Positions 18,601-29,879 of a stretch of DNA of 64,000 nucleotides are shown one piece after another (the stretch's first letter is position 1; each line of letters opens with the position of its first letter). Both the position numbers and the translations under genes were made by a program. Source of the DNA: CAWGMT01 sp963823675 (lineage in GTDB: Bacteria > Planctomycetota > Planctomycetia > Isosphaerales > Isosphaeraceae). Below the pieces are notes generated by a model, which was given only the letters and a program-made list of their open reading frames with translations, searched no databases and was not told the DNA's origin. The stretch spans positions 310,001 to 374,000 of the forward strand of contig CAWGMT010000011.1 of assembly GCA_963823675.1 (NCBI GenBank). The letters run 5' to 3'.

Positions 18601-21600
18601 ACGGGCTACCACCGCGATGACGCGAGCGTGCAGGTGCACAGCCGGCCCGTCGGTGCGGAGGCCGACTGGACCGTCCATGCCACCGCGACCCTTCAATCTC
18701 AGCCGCCCCCGGCTCCAGAGACCGCAATCGACTTAGGCGCGATCCGCCGGCGCTGTCCTCGTGAGTTCTCGCACGAGGCCTGCTACGACTATTTCCAGAA
18801 GCTCGGGCTCGACTATGGCCCGCTCTACCGGGGGATTGAGCGGGCCTGGCAAGGGGAGCGTGAAGCCCTCGGCCTGGTCGTCCTCCCGGAAGGGCTGGAG
18901 GATGAGGCGGCCGACTTCCTGTTCCATCCCGCCCTGCTCGACGCCTGCTTCCAGGTCGCCATCCCGGCCAACCCGGAGTTCGATACGGTCGTCGGCGGCC
19001 TGTACCTGCCCATCGAGATCGAGCAGGTGCGACTCTATCGGCGGCCCGGCCGGCGGGTCTGGAGCCACGCCCGGCTCGCCCTTACCACGGCCAAGACGTC
19101 CGTCGCGTCGTTCGACATTTACGATGAGGAAGGGGCGCTTTTGGCCCTTGTCCGCGGCCTCCGCACCCAGCGCGTCTCCGGGGGCGGCGCGGAATCGCCG
19201 CTCGACGACCTCGCGTATGCGTTTGACTGGCAGCCGCAGCCGCTCGCCGCGCGCGAGGAAATCCCGTCGCCCTCCGAGGCAACACCAGGGGAGACGGCCG
19301 GGCCGTGGCTGATCCTGGCGGATCGCGGGGGTATCGGGGCCGCGCTGGCGGACCGGCTCGGCGAGGCCGGCCTTGATGTCGTCCTGGCCCCCGCCGCCGG
19401 CGATCCTGCGGATCTCGATGACCTGCTCCGCCGGCAGAGCGCCCCGGACCGCCCCCAGATCGGCGGGATCGTCCACCTGGGATGCCTCGACGCCCCCCCC
19501 TCCGAGGAGCTCCGCACGTCGGACCTGGAGCCGTCGCGGGACGGGCCGCTCCTGGGCGTCCTGCAGCTTGTGCAAGCCTGGGATCGTGCCGCCGGCGACC
19601 GATCCGCGCGACTCATCCTGGTGACCAGAGGCGCCCAGCCTTGCGGCGACACGCCCGGGCCGCTCGCTCTGGCGCAGGCACCTGCGATCGGGCTGGGACG
19701 GGTCATCCAGAGCGAGTACGCGAGGCTCCGCTGCAAGCTGGTGGACCTCGACCCGTCCACCGAGGATGGCGGGATCGAGCCGCTTCTGGACGAGATCCGG
19801 GCCGAGGACGACGAAGAGGAAATCGCACTGCGGCCCACCGGCCGGTTTGTCCGGCGGATCATGCCGACGCAGCTCCCGCCAGCGGGTGCGCATGCGCATC
19901 GCGATCAGGCCGCATACCGCCTGGAGACCAGCCGCCCGGGGAGCCTGGACGGACTCACCCTGCGCGGTCTTTGCCGTCGCCCGCCAGGACCAGGCGAGGT
20001 CGAGATCGAGGTCCGTGCCGCCGCGCTGAATTTCAGCGACATGATGAAGGCCCTGGGGATCTACCCCGGCCTGCCCGACGGCCCGATTCCCTTCGGCGCC
20101 GAGTGCAGCGGACGGATCGCGGCGGTCGGAGCGGGGGTGAGCGGTCTCTGCGCCGGCGACGAGGTCATGGCCGTCGCCCCCTTCTCGTTCGCCAGCCACG
20201 TCACGACGCGGGCCGAGCTCGTGGCGCAGAAGCCGCCCTGCTTGAGCTTCGAGGAGGCGGCGACGATCCCGATCGCGTTCCTGACCGCCGCCTACGCGCT
20301 CGAGGAACTGGGCAGGCTTGGCGCGGCGGAGCGCGTGCTGATCCACTCGGCCAGCGGCGGTGTTGGCCTGGCGGCCTTGCAGTTGGCGAGGCGCGCCGGG
20401 GCGATTGTCTTCGCCACGGCCGGCACCGCGGAGAAGCGGGCCTATCTCGAAGGTCTCGGCGTGCCGCTCGTGATGGACTCGCGCTCGCTGGCATTCGCCG
20501 ACCTGGTGATCGAGCGGACCGAGGGCCGCGGCGTGGATGTGATCCTCAACTCCCTGGCCGGTGAGGCGATCCCGCGCGGGCTGGCGATCCTGGCGGATCA
20601 CGGCCGCTTCCTCGAGATCGGCAAGCGCGACATCTACCAGAACGCCAAGGTCGGGTTGGCGCCGTTCCGCCGCAACCTCTCGTTTTTCGCGATCGACCTC
20701 GACCGGATGATCCGCGAGCGCCCGGCGGTGCTTGGAGCGCTCCTGCGGCGACTCGCCGAGGACGTCAAGAGCGGCGCTCTCTCTCCGTTGCCCCACCAGG
20801 TCGTGCCCGTCTCGGAGATCACCACGGCCTTCCGGGCGATGCAGCAAGGCAAGCACATCGGTAAGATCGTGGTGTCGATGCGCGAGCGGCCCGCTGAAAT
20901 CGCGCCCGGCGAGGACGAGCCGCTGCGCCTTCGCGCGGACGCCAGCTATCTGATCACCGGCGGGCTCGGCGGCTTCGGCCTGGCCGTCGCGCGGTGGATG
21001 GCCGAGCGCGGGCGCGGCATCTCGTTCTCCTCTCCCGGCAAGGCCCCCAGACGCCCGAGGCACAGAGCGGCGTGGCCGAGCTCGAGGCGCAGGGCGTCCG
21101 CGTGGCCGTCCCGCGGGCCGACGTCGCCCGCCCTCTCGATCTGGCGGCGGTCCTGGCGGAGATCGATCGGACCATGCCCCCGCTCAAGGGCGTCGTCCAC
21201 GCGGCGATGGTCCTGGAAGACAGCATGCTGTTGAACCTCGACCGCGACCTGATGCGCCGCGTCCTCGCCCCCAAGATGAGCGGGGCCTGGAACCTCCACA
21301 CGCAGACGCTGGGCCGCGACCTGGACCACTTCATCCTCTTCTCGTCGCTCTCGAGCGTCTTAGGCCACGCGGGACAGGGAAACTACGCCGCCGCGAATGC
21401 ATTCCTCGACGCCCTGGCCCATCATCGGCGAGCCCTCGGGCTGCCCGGCCTGGCCCTCAACTGGGGCGCGCTGGCCGAGGTCGGCTACATCGCCCGGCAC
21501 CGGGCGCTCCACGACCGGCTCGAGCGCCAGGGCGTCCTCGGCATCCCGACTCGCCAGGCGCTGGCGATGCTCGAGCGGGCGATCCAGCGCGAGGCGACCC

Positions 21601-24600
21601 AGCTCGGCGTCATGCGGATCGACTGGTCGCGCTTTGGCCGCGGGGGGCTGACTGGCCTGGTCTCGCCCCGCTTCGCCCACCTGATCCCGCGGACCGAGGG
21701 CCCCGGGGCGGAGGAATCTTGCCGCGGCAGGTCGGTGCTGGAAGCCGTCGAGTCCGTCGCGCCCGACCGGCGCGGCCCGGTGCTGGAAGCCCACCTCCGC
21801 GACAAGGTCGCGCGCGTTCTGGGTACTGCCCCCGAGGCGCTGGGCGGCGAGAAGACGCTGCTGAATCTCGGCCTCGACTCGCTGATGGCTGTCGAATTGC
21901 GAAACTGGATCGAGGGGGAGCTGCACGTCAACTTGCCCGTCGTCGAGCTGATGCGCAGCCCCGGCCTGGCGTACCTGGCCGGCCTCTTGCTGGAACGGAT
22001 CGCGTCGGGCGAGGGAGGCCCGGCCCCGGCCTCCGCTCTGGCGCTCGAGGCGCCCCCGGCGGAAGCGCCCCCATCGATCTTCCCCCTGGCCAAGGGCCAG
22101 CGCGGGCTCTGGCTGCTCCACCAGCTCGATCCAACCCGCGCGGCTTGCAATCTCGCGTTCCCGTTCTGGCTCCACGCCCCGCCGGACATGGACGCCTTTC
22201 GGCGGTCGCTCCGCGCGATCATTGAGCGACACCCCATTCTGCGAACGACCTTTGAGGAGTCGGGCGGCGATCTCAGGCAGCGCGTCCATGACGAGGTGGC
22301 CGCCGACCTCGAGCTCATCGACGCCAGCGACTGGACTCTCCAGGAGTTGCGCGACCGCGTCGAGGCGGAGGCTCACCGCCCGTTCGACCTGGAGCGCGGC
22401 CCGCTGGTCCGCATGCAACTGTTCACGCGATCGCCCGAGGAACACGTCTATCTGCTCGTCCTGCACCACTTGGTCGGCGACTACTGGTCGCTGGTGGTGG
22501 TTCTGGACGAGTTCCGGGCGATCTACCAGGCCGAGCGCGAGGGAACCCGCGCGGCCCTCCCTCCGCCCAGCGGCCATTACAGCGACTTCATCCGCTGGCA
22601 AGCAAACCTGCTCGCCGGCCCGGAGGGCGAGCGGCTCTGGTCGTACTGGGAATTCCAGCTTGCGGACGTGCCGCCGGTCCTCGACCTGCCCACCGATCGC
22701 CCGCGGCCCCCCTTGTTCTCGCATCGCGGGGGGGCCGTGCCCTGCCGGATCGGCGCCCTGGTGACCCGAGGGCTCAAGGCGCTTGCGGCCGACGCGCAGG
22801 TGACGCCGTACTCGGTCCTGCTGGCGGCCTTCCAGGTGCTCCTGGGCCGGACCAGCGGCCAGGACGACCTGATCGTCGGCTCCCCCTTCGCGGGGCGGAG
22901 CCGCCCGGAGTTTGCGGGGATCGTGGGCGCCTTCATCAACATGCTCCCCATGCGCGCCGACCTCTCGGGCGACCCGACGTTTCGCGCGCACCTCCGGCGC
23001 ACGAGCGCCACGGTCCTGGACGCCTTGCAGCATCAGGACTTCCCCTTCCCGCTGATCGTCGAGCGCCTTCACATCAAGGGCGACCCCGCACGGACCCCGC
23101 TGGTCCAGGCGACCTTCACGCTCGAACGGGCGCAACGGCAGTCGGAGGCCGGCACCATGGGGTTATTCCTCTCGCCGCCCGCGGTGCGCCGCGACGTGGG
23201 CGGACTGCCAACCGTGCCGTTCCCGATCGAGCAACGGACCTGCCAGACCGATCTGGAGCTGGTCCTGGAGGAGGGAGACGGGACCATCGACGGAGTCTTT
23301 CGATACAACGCCGACCTGTTCGACCGTGCCACGATCGAGCGGATGGCCGACCACTGGCAGACCCTGGTTGCGGGCCTGGTCGATGACCCCGACCGGCGGC
23401 TCTCGGAGCTCCCCTGGCTGACCGAGGCCGAGCAGCGCCAGGTCGTGGACGGCTGGAGCCGGGGCGCCCTCGAGCCCGTGCCGCCGGGCCTCTGCCTGCA
23501 CCACCTGGTCGAGCAGCAGGCCGCGAGGACGCCGGAGGCGGTCGCCGTGTCGGCCGGCGAGCGGTCGGTCCGCTACGGCGAGCTCGACGCCTGGGCCGGC
23601 CGGATTGCCAATCGGCTCAGGGCGCGGGGCGCGGCGCGGGTCGCTGGTCGCGCTCTGCCTGCCGCGCTCGCCCGAGATGGTCGCGGCGATCCTCGGAACT
23701 CTCAAGGCCGGCGCCGCGTTCGTCCCGCTCGACCCGGACGCGCCCGCCGAGCGGCTCAGAATCATCCTGGACGACACGCGCGCCGCCGCGATCCTGACGC
23801 TCGGGCCACTGGCCGAGCGCTTGCCCCGGTCCGCGGCCCAGGTGATCGCGCTGGACCAGCCGGAATCGATCTCCGACACCGAGGTCGCCCGGGACGCCGA
23901 GGGCACAGACCCCCTGGCCGCGCGGCCTGAAGATCTGGCCTACGTCATCTTCACCTCGGGCTCGACGGGCCGGCCCAAGGGGGTCATGATCGAGCACCGC
24001 GCGATCGTCAATACGCTCCTGTGGCGCCGCCGCGCGCTGGAAGTGCGGCCCGACGATCGCGTCCTCATGGCCATCCCGTACGTCTTTGACCCCTCGGTCT
24101 GCGTGATCATTTCGACGCTGGCGGCCGGCGCCGTTCTCGTCCTGGCCGACCCGGGCGAAGAGCGTGACCCCGGCGGGCTTCTGGAGCGGGTCGCGCGCCA
24201 GGGGGTGACTGTCTTGCAGGTTCCGGTGGCGGTCCTCCGGCTCATGCTGGAGGGCCCCTTCGCCGAGTCCTGCCGCGCGGTGCGCTGGGTCGCCTGCGGC
24301 GGCGAAGCGATGCCGCCGGACCTGCCCGGCCGGTTCTTCGAGGACCTGGACGTGGACCTGCAAAACCTCTACGGTCCGACCGAGGCCGCGGTCGAGGCGA
24401 CGTGGTGGACCTGCCGCCCTGGCAATCCCCGGCCGAGCATCCCGATCGGGCGGCCGATCGCGGCGCGCGGGCCTACGTGCTGGACCGCCACGGGCGGCCA
24501 CAGCCCGCGGGGGTCGCCGGCGAGCTCTGTATCGGCGGCCTTGGGCTCGCGCGCGGCTACCTGAACGACCCTGCCCTGACCGCCGAGCGCTTCGTCCTGG

Positions 24601-26249
24601 ACCCGTTCGACGATCGCCCCGGGGCCCGGCTCTTCCGTACGGGAGATCGCTGCCGATGGCTCGCTGACGGCAGCCTGGAATTCCTCGGGCGGCTCGACCA
24701 CCAGGTCAAGCTCCGCGGATACCGGATCGAGCTCGGCGAGATCGAGGCAGCCCTCGCCTCCTCCCCCGAGGTTCACGAGGCCGCCGTCGCCCTCCATGGT
24801 GGCGAGGCGGGCGACCCGAGGATCGTCGCGTATATCGTGCCCCGCGATGCGGACGCTCCGCCGGCGGTCGAGCCGCTCCTGGAGCACCTCCGCGCACTGT
24901 TGCCCGCCTATATGGTGCCCCACGCCTTCGTGACGCTCCCCGCGCTGCCCAGAACCTCGACGGCGAAGGTTGACCGCGCTGCCCTGCCCGCGCCCGGCGC
25001 CCTTCCGCGACCTGGCGGCCATCCTCCCGAGCCGCCCCGGACACCCCTGGAGGAGTTCCTGGTCAAGCTCTGGGCGGAGGTCCTGCGCCGGGACGAGGTC
25101 GGCGTCGGCGATAACTTCTTCGAGCTCGGCGGCAGCTCGATCCAGGGAGCCATCGCGGCTAACCTGCTCCAGCAGAAGCTCGGCCAGCGCGTCTCGACCC
25201 TCGCCCTGTTCAATGCGCCGACCGTCGCGGGGCTGGCCGGCCACCTGGGCACGGCCTACCCCGAGGTCGTCCGCGATCTCTTCGGCCCGGAATCCTTGCC
25301 GACGACAACCGCGGTCGCGGACGGCCTGCTCTCGCGCATCGACCACGCGCACGACCTCTCGCGCCTGGTCGTGCCGCTCCAGGCCACCGGAGCCGGCTCC
25401 AACGGCGAGCCGGCCAGCGCGCCCAAGCTGGCCGCGGCACCGCTGTTCCTGGTGCATCCGCCGGGCGGGATCGTCTCGTGCTACCAGGCGCTTGCACACC
25501 ATTTGGGGCATGATCAGCCCCTCTACGGCATCCGCGCCCGCGGTCTTTTTGGCGAAGAGGAGCTGCCGTCGCGGCTGGAGACGATGGCCCGGGAGTACGT
25601 CGAGGCGATGCGGCAAGTCCAGCCCCAGGGCCCCTATCACCTCGGAGGCTGGTCCTTGGGTGGCGTGGTGGCACTGGAGATGGCCCAGCAACTTTGGGGC
25701 GACGGCCAGGACGTGGGCCTCTTGGCGTTCCTCGACACGACCATCCCGTTCGGGCCGGCCAACCGGCGGTACACCGAGGGCCTGGACGAGTCGGGCCGTG
25801 AGTACGGCCTGGAGATGACCCTCGACGAGCTCGGCCAGCTCGATGCCGACGCGCAGCTCCCCTACCTCTGGCAGCACGTGCAGAAGCTCGGGCTCATCGA
25901 CGCGGAGACCCCGCTGCCGCTGGTCCAGAAGCTCCTGGACGACCTGAAGCGGCTCTTCCACGCCCATGTCCGCCTGGCCAGCGAATACGCCGTCGAGCCC
26001 TATCCCGGGCGGATCACCCTGTTCCGCCCCACCGATTCGCCGGTCGAGGTCCCCACGCCCGAGGATCGCGGCTGGGGCCAGCTCGCCGCCTCAGTCGAGA
26101 TCCATCACGTTCCGGGCCAGCACCATACGATGATCAAGGAACCGTATGTGCAGACGCTCGCCCATCACCTGCGGCTCTGCCTGCGGCAAGCCGAGTCCGC
26201 CCGCAACGGAGACACAGCGCCGCGACACGCCACGCACCATCGACATTAG
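15617..26249 (+). pseudogene. hybrid type I PKS-NRPS megasynthase, four frameshifts
   Basis: One giant gene, about 3,540 residues if repaired. Domains: KS ~15645-16940 (Cys in DTACSSA at 16166, EAHGTGT, NIGHLEA); AT ~17270-18160 (GHSVGE, YAFH: malonyl-like); DH ~18350-19190 (LADHR, Asp in LLDACFQ; the Gly of HxxxGxxxxP is Arg); ER ~19915-20880 (SASGGVGLAALQ); KR ~20930-21690 (TGGLGGFG, Ser-Tyr-Asn, LED); ACP ~21780-22000 (LGLDSLMA); C ~22070-23400 (HHLVGDY, last Gly changed); A ~23500-24980 (FTSGSTGRPKG, YGPTEAA, RTGD); PCP ~25040-25250 (LGGSS); TE ~25430-26190 (GWSLGG, Asp, His). This builds one fully reduced C2 unit plus one amino acid, then hydrolysis or cyclisation. Frames change near 17052, 21015, 23635 and 24465, each in a G/C run. 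All active sites survive, so sequencing error or very recent decay are both possible. Confidence 0.9.
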
Positions 26250-26374
26250 AACGTGCAAAAGCGATACAACTCGCAGCGGTCACGGCAGCTGATATCTTGA
26301 TCGATGCATTCTCAATGATCTTGGTCGCTCTCAGCTTCGCGGCGACAGGCTTGGAGGGCTTCGCGCCGAAGTGG

Positions 26375-26647
26375 TCACTCACTGCCGTTGGGTTCCGCGC
26401 CAATCGCCCGGCCCGGTACCCACGGTTCAACGCTGATCTTGAGCGCCAACATCACGTCGATGAGATGCACGCGTTCATCCGGATCCAGGAAAACGGCCGT
26501 CCGACCCCCGCGGAAGGCGATCCACTCGGCGTGCTCGATCGTGTATTGTGAACCATCCGCCAGGCCGATCGTGAACGGACGGAACGGGGCGGCCCGGACG
26601 AGATCGGTCAGTTCTTCGGTTCTCACCCGTTCCCAATGATTCACCAT
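26375..26647 (-). CDS. small conserved planctomycete protein (PFRPF...LADG type)
   Basis: Ninety residues with the pattern LVRAAPFRPFTIGLADGSQYTIEHAEWIAF followed by TAVFLDPD and HLIDVMLALKISVEP. This is a small all-beta family common in planctomycetes, often annotated as hypothetical. ATG at 26647 (MVNHWERVRTEEL). The function is unknown. It is an isolated gene between the megasynthase and the Fic remnant. Confidence 0.65.
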   Translation of the reverse strand: MVNHWERVRTEELTDLVRAAPFRPFTIGLADGSQYTIEHAEWIAFRGGRTAVFLDPDERVHLIDVMLALKISVEPWVPGRAIGAEPNGSE

Positions 26648-26683
26648 ACCAGCATTTGGCCCGTCCCGATCCCTGAAGGGGCG

Positions 26684-27647
26684 TTAGCGGGTACGTTCGA
26701 CATCGCGATCTCTGGCTCGTTCTGCTCGACCGCGTTCGGTGGGTGGCGCAGCTCCTGGCAATAGCGGTAGAAACGCGAGAATTAGCTCGCGATTCGGTTT
26801 GTAGAATGTCCCCGACCGGACAATTAGCTTCTGGCGCAGCAAGGCGTTTAGGTCGCGGGTTAGCGTCTTGGTGCTCTTGGTTGCATAGTCGCGCGCAACC
26901 CGTGGCGACACAGACGTCAGCTCCTTGCGCTGCGTGTAGTCGAGTGGCATATCAAGCACGAGGTGTTTTTGCCGACGAACAGCGGAGGATTGGTTGTCGC
27001 TCAGTTGTTCGTGGACGTAGTTTTCCCACGTAACACTCAATTGTTGCTCTCGAATTGCAGCCAGTTGCTCGCGAAGTCCGTCCACGAACCCTTCGACAGC
27101 ATACTCAAGGAATCTGATCGGGCCATCGTCAGCCTTGCTCGATCGGTCCAGCTCCACGTAATATCGCGACCGGGTTTTGTTGTAGTGGTTGCTAAGCAGT
27201 TGGGCGGCGGGCATCGGGACGACTCCAGACTGGAAATGCCTTTATTCTCTCAACGGTGATTTCGACATGTGGGTTGCGCCCGAGTTCATGAGTCACCTCG
27301 TTGCACGCATCGATTATGTTCTGCACTTCTTGCTGAAGGTACTCCTGCGACGCTGGAACTTTGAGGGTTTTTTCAATCTGCTGTCTGACTTGTTCCTCCG
27401 TAAGAGTATTCCCTTCGATGCTGGTCGTGGCATGAACTCCTTTCGCAAGGTATACCGTGTGGAGTTGATAGGCGGTCGCCGGGCGCAGGGGCACTCCAGC
27501 GATGTGCTCGCACTTGGAACGGGCCTCGCCCATCAGCAGCCAGAATCGGTGCGTCGTGCGGCTCAGGTCAAGGCGAAAGTTCACCCAGGGATGTGTCGGA
27601 ACCGATGTCCTTCCATCGCGCTCTCCTAAGGTGTGCTTGGCATGCAT
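26684..27647 (-). pseudogene. Fic family protein with catalytic core deleted
   Basis: The N-terminal Fic_N part (from MHAKHTLGERDG at 27647) is intact and includes the inhibitory (S/T)xxxE(G/N)-like segment TTSIEGN. It runs to HVEITVERIKAF. Near 27205 the frame breaks and the sequence resumes as AAQLLSNHYNKTRSRYYVELDRSS, which in Fic proteins lies after the HPFxDGNGR loop. The AMPylation core is absent, so an internal deletion of about 50-60 codons removed activity. The C-terminal winged-helix region (about 26700-26880) remains. Fic enzymes transfer AMP to target proteins. Confidence 0.75.
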
Positions 27648-27819
27648 GTTACAAGGTCCTCCCGATAACGGGTCGGGCCATTGTTGTCCCCTTATCTGTC
27701 CGCTGAATTGTACGCGTGCGGGGCCGTGTGTGTCCAAGGGTTTATTACCATATTCGGCACGCCATTGTGCTTAGTTAAGCGTATTGGGCGCGAAAATGGC
27801 GCGGGGGAAGGCTCGGCTG

Positions 27820-27854
27820 GTTAGAGGGCGCCCTACACCGGTCTCCCCTCTAAC
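27820..27854. terminator. 9-bp inverted repeat overlapping a stop codon
   Basis: GTTAGAGGG and CCCTCTAAC pair perfectly around a 17-base loop. It covers the stop of the minus-strand gene at 27850 and points between two gene remnants. No U-run follows, so it is a hairpin with possible 3'-end function, not a classical rho-independent terminator. Confidence 0.4.
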
Positions 27855-28197
27855 GGTTTGCAGCGAGTTCGTCTGAGTAGCTTTCGCTCAGTAGGGATTT
27901 GTGCTTGGAGACCACGCCGGTCAAGATAGCCTCCAGCTCTTCGGCGTCGGACGTCAGGTAGTGTCCGGAACCTTGCCGGGCGTTGACCGCGATTTCCAGT
28001 CCGTTCGACCGTCGGATTATGTCCAAGATTCGGGACGGTTTGAAGGAGAGGCTCTTTGCCGGCGAGATGAAGTACACGCTCTTGCTCGTGACCACCAGCT
28101 CTCCGTCAGCCTTTGCGGTTTTTGCGGGCCTGCGCCGCGGAGAAACGCTCGCCGTACGCAGCGTGTGACGCAGTGGTACCAGCGGGTCGCCGACCAT
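27850..28197 (-). CDS. 115-residue hypothetical protein (PH-like strand pattern)
   Basis: The ATG at 28197 follows immediately after the stop of the alcohol dehydrogenase gene (TGA-ATG). The N-terminal 30 residues are basic and unstructured. The remainder (GELVVTSKSVYFISPAKSLSFKPSRILDII...GLEIAVNARQGSGHYLTS) has the beta-strand rhythm of short PH-like bacterial domains. The product may be the C-terminal fragment of a longer protein. The gene may be co-transcribed with the dehydrogenase gene. Confidence 0.45.
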   Translation of the reverse strand: MVGDPLVPLRHTLRTASVSPRRRPAKTAKADGELVVTSKSVYFISPAKSLSFKPSRILDIIRRSNGLEIAVNARQGSGHYLTSDAEELEAILTGVVSKHKSLLSESYSDELAANR

Positions 28198-29351
28198 TCA
28201 ACCTATCGCGGCCTCGAGAATGGCCGCGAGTTCGTCGTCGGTGAGCTTCACTGGATTGCCCTGCGTGCTACTGGCGCGCTGGGTGGCGGGAATGACGTGG
28301 CCGAAGTCGGAACGGGTCAGGCCTGATGCGCGGAGCGGAGGAATGGCCAGCTCCGTGCAGAGGCTGCGGACCCACGTCAGGCCATCCTCGGCTGTGGCGC
28401 CGGGGTCGCCGGTGAGCCGCCGGGCCACCTCCGTGTAGCGATCGAGCGCTCCCGGGACAGGGCGTTGCGCCAGGGCCCGGAGGTTGGTCTCGATGACAAA
28501 GGGGAGCAGCCGCGCGAGAGGGCGCCGTGAGGATGGCCGGTGGTCCCTCCGAGGACGCTGGCGAATCCGTGCACGGCCCCTAGCCTGGCGTTGGCCAGGG
28601 CGATGCCGCTCATGAGCGCGGCCGCGCTCATATCGGTTCGGGCGATGATATCCGCGCCATCGCGACAGGCGGCGGCCAGCGAGCGAGCGGCCAGGGCCAG
28701 GCCCTCGCGGCAAACGCCGTCGGTGAGTGGGTTGGCGGCAACGCTGACGAACGGTTCGATCAGTTGCGTGAGTGCGTCCAACCCGGTGTAAGCGGTGATC
28801 GCGGGCGGGAGTGAGAGGGTGAGTTCCGGATCGATGACGGCGATGGTGGCCAGCAGGTGATGACCTCGCAGACTGACCTTCACGCGGCGCTCCGGCACGT
28901 CGAGCACGGCGTTGCGCGTGGCCTCGGCGCCGGTTCCGGCCGTGGTGGGAACGGCGATCCACGGAGCCGCTGGGCGGAGGATCGGGCGTCCCCCGCCCAC
29001 GACTTCAAGGTAATCCATCACGTTGCCCGGGTTTGTCAGCATGCCCGCCACGGCCTTGCCCGCGTCGATCACGCTGCCGCCCCCCAGGGCGATCACCATC
29101 TGGCAGCCCTCTTCCAAGGCCAGGTCCTTCGCCGCGTCTACCAGGCCGACGGTCGGTTCGCCGTCCACAGGGAAGGGGACCGAGCGGACTCCGGCCTCGG
29201 CGAGACCGGCGGCCAGCGCGTCTTTGCCGCGGCCGCTTCGCCCCACCACGAGGAGCGCGGCATCTCCCAGGCTCTTCGCGAGCGTGGGGATTTGGCGTGA
29301 CGTGCCGGTGCCGAAGAGGATGCGGCCGGCCGTGGCGAACTCGAACTTCAT
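28198..29351 (-). pseudogene. iron-containing alcohol dehydrogenase, frameshifted
   Basis: Start 29351 (MKFEFATAGRILFGTG). It has the nucleotide-binding GGGSVIDAGKAVAG, the PTTAGTGAEATRNAV stretch and the metal site with Asp in LDALTQ. The usual next His is Gln here. Further ligands are in GAVHGFASVLGGTTGHPHGA. At about 28513 one base is missing and the frame changes to ARLLPFVIETN, continuing to the natural stop at 28200. Repaired length is about 383 residues, normal for the family (maleylacetate reductase / propanediol oxidoreductase-like). The ATGA overlap with the monooxygenase gene upstream marks an operon. Confidence 0.75.
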
Positions 29352-29653
29352 CGCGGGTCGTCTTCGGGATAAACCTTGTGGTACTTCACGCTGTGCCGCG
29401 GGGCCGCCATCATGCTGGCCGCGGCCTCGGCCCATTGTTTGTAGTGCGCCGTCTGCTTGTGAGCAGCAGGGGCGTCCGGTGTGCGATAGACCTCGATGAG
29501 CATGAACTCGGTCGGGTCATCCTGCTGCTGCAAGACATCGAATCCGGCGATGTCCGGCTCCAGCAGGCTGTTTCGCGAGTTCTCCACGCAAGCCGCGCGG
29601 AAGGCATCAACCTGGTCTGGCTTGACCTTGATATGGACGTGGACAATGAGCAT
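29348..29653 (-). CDS. ABM-domain (quinol/antibiotic biosynthesis) monooxygenase
   Basis: Start at 29653 (MLIVHVHIKVKPDQVDAF) with AGGA upstream; a TTG at 29662 is less likely. The 101-residue product is a single dimeric alpha-beta barrel: the VHIKVKPDQ strand, helix FRAACVENSRNSLLEPDIAGFDVLQ, FMLIEVYRT, HKQTAHYKQWAEAA. Related proteins (YgiN, LsrG) act on quinols or signal molecules. Its stop overlaps the dehydrogenase start by 4 bases, so the two likely act in one small catabolic pathway. Confidence 0.75.
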   Translation of the reverse strand: MLIVHVHIKVKPDQVDAFRAACVENSRNSLLEPDIAGFDVLQQQDDPTEFMLIEVYRTPDAPAAHKQTAHYKQWAEAAASMMAAPRHSVKYHKVYPEDDPR

Positions 29654-29879
29654 GGGCCCCAATCCTGGACAACGACTCGGAGTCGCCCTGGAAGAAACAC
29701 CCGTTGAGGTTCCCCAACCAGACTATGAAGCACTTCGTTTGTCAACTGCGAAGGGCATGCATTACAACGCCAGGTCGGTCCCGCTCTTTGGAATTAGCGA
29801 GACGTGCTGGAACCTCGAATTCGATCTCAGGGAGACGGTCGCGGTGGCAATGTATGTCCTTTCCAGTTAAGACAACCCG

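Noticed and set aside
18733..21063. Long 776-codon minus-strand frame opposite the PKS gene
   Set aside because: It is the antisense shadow of AT-DH-ER-KR coding sequence in very GC-rich DNA; composition is Arg/Gly/Asp-rich with no domain, and the plus strand is clearly coding.
15617..26249. Four PKS frame changes considered as programmed frameshifting
   Set aside because: No slippery heptamers or downstream structures recur, positions are unrelated to domain borders in the family, and similar lesions occur in unrelated genes nearby.
15617..26249. Considered annotating five separate genes for the PKS-NRPS pieces
   Set aside because: Domain order and residue continuity across each break show a single gene; separate proteins would split AT, KR and A domains internally.
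26134..26430. 98-codon minus-strand frame overlapping the PKS 3' end
   Set aside because: Overlaps the thioesterase coding region and the small conserved gene; no recognisable motif.
28198..28962. 254-codon Arg/His-rich minus-strand frame
   Set aside because: Only its last part (after about 28515) is real, as the shifted 3' portion of the alcohol dehydrogenase gene; the earlier part is a shadow.
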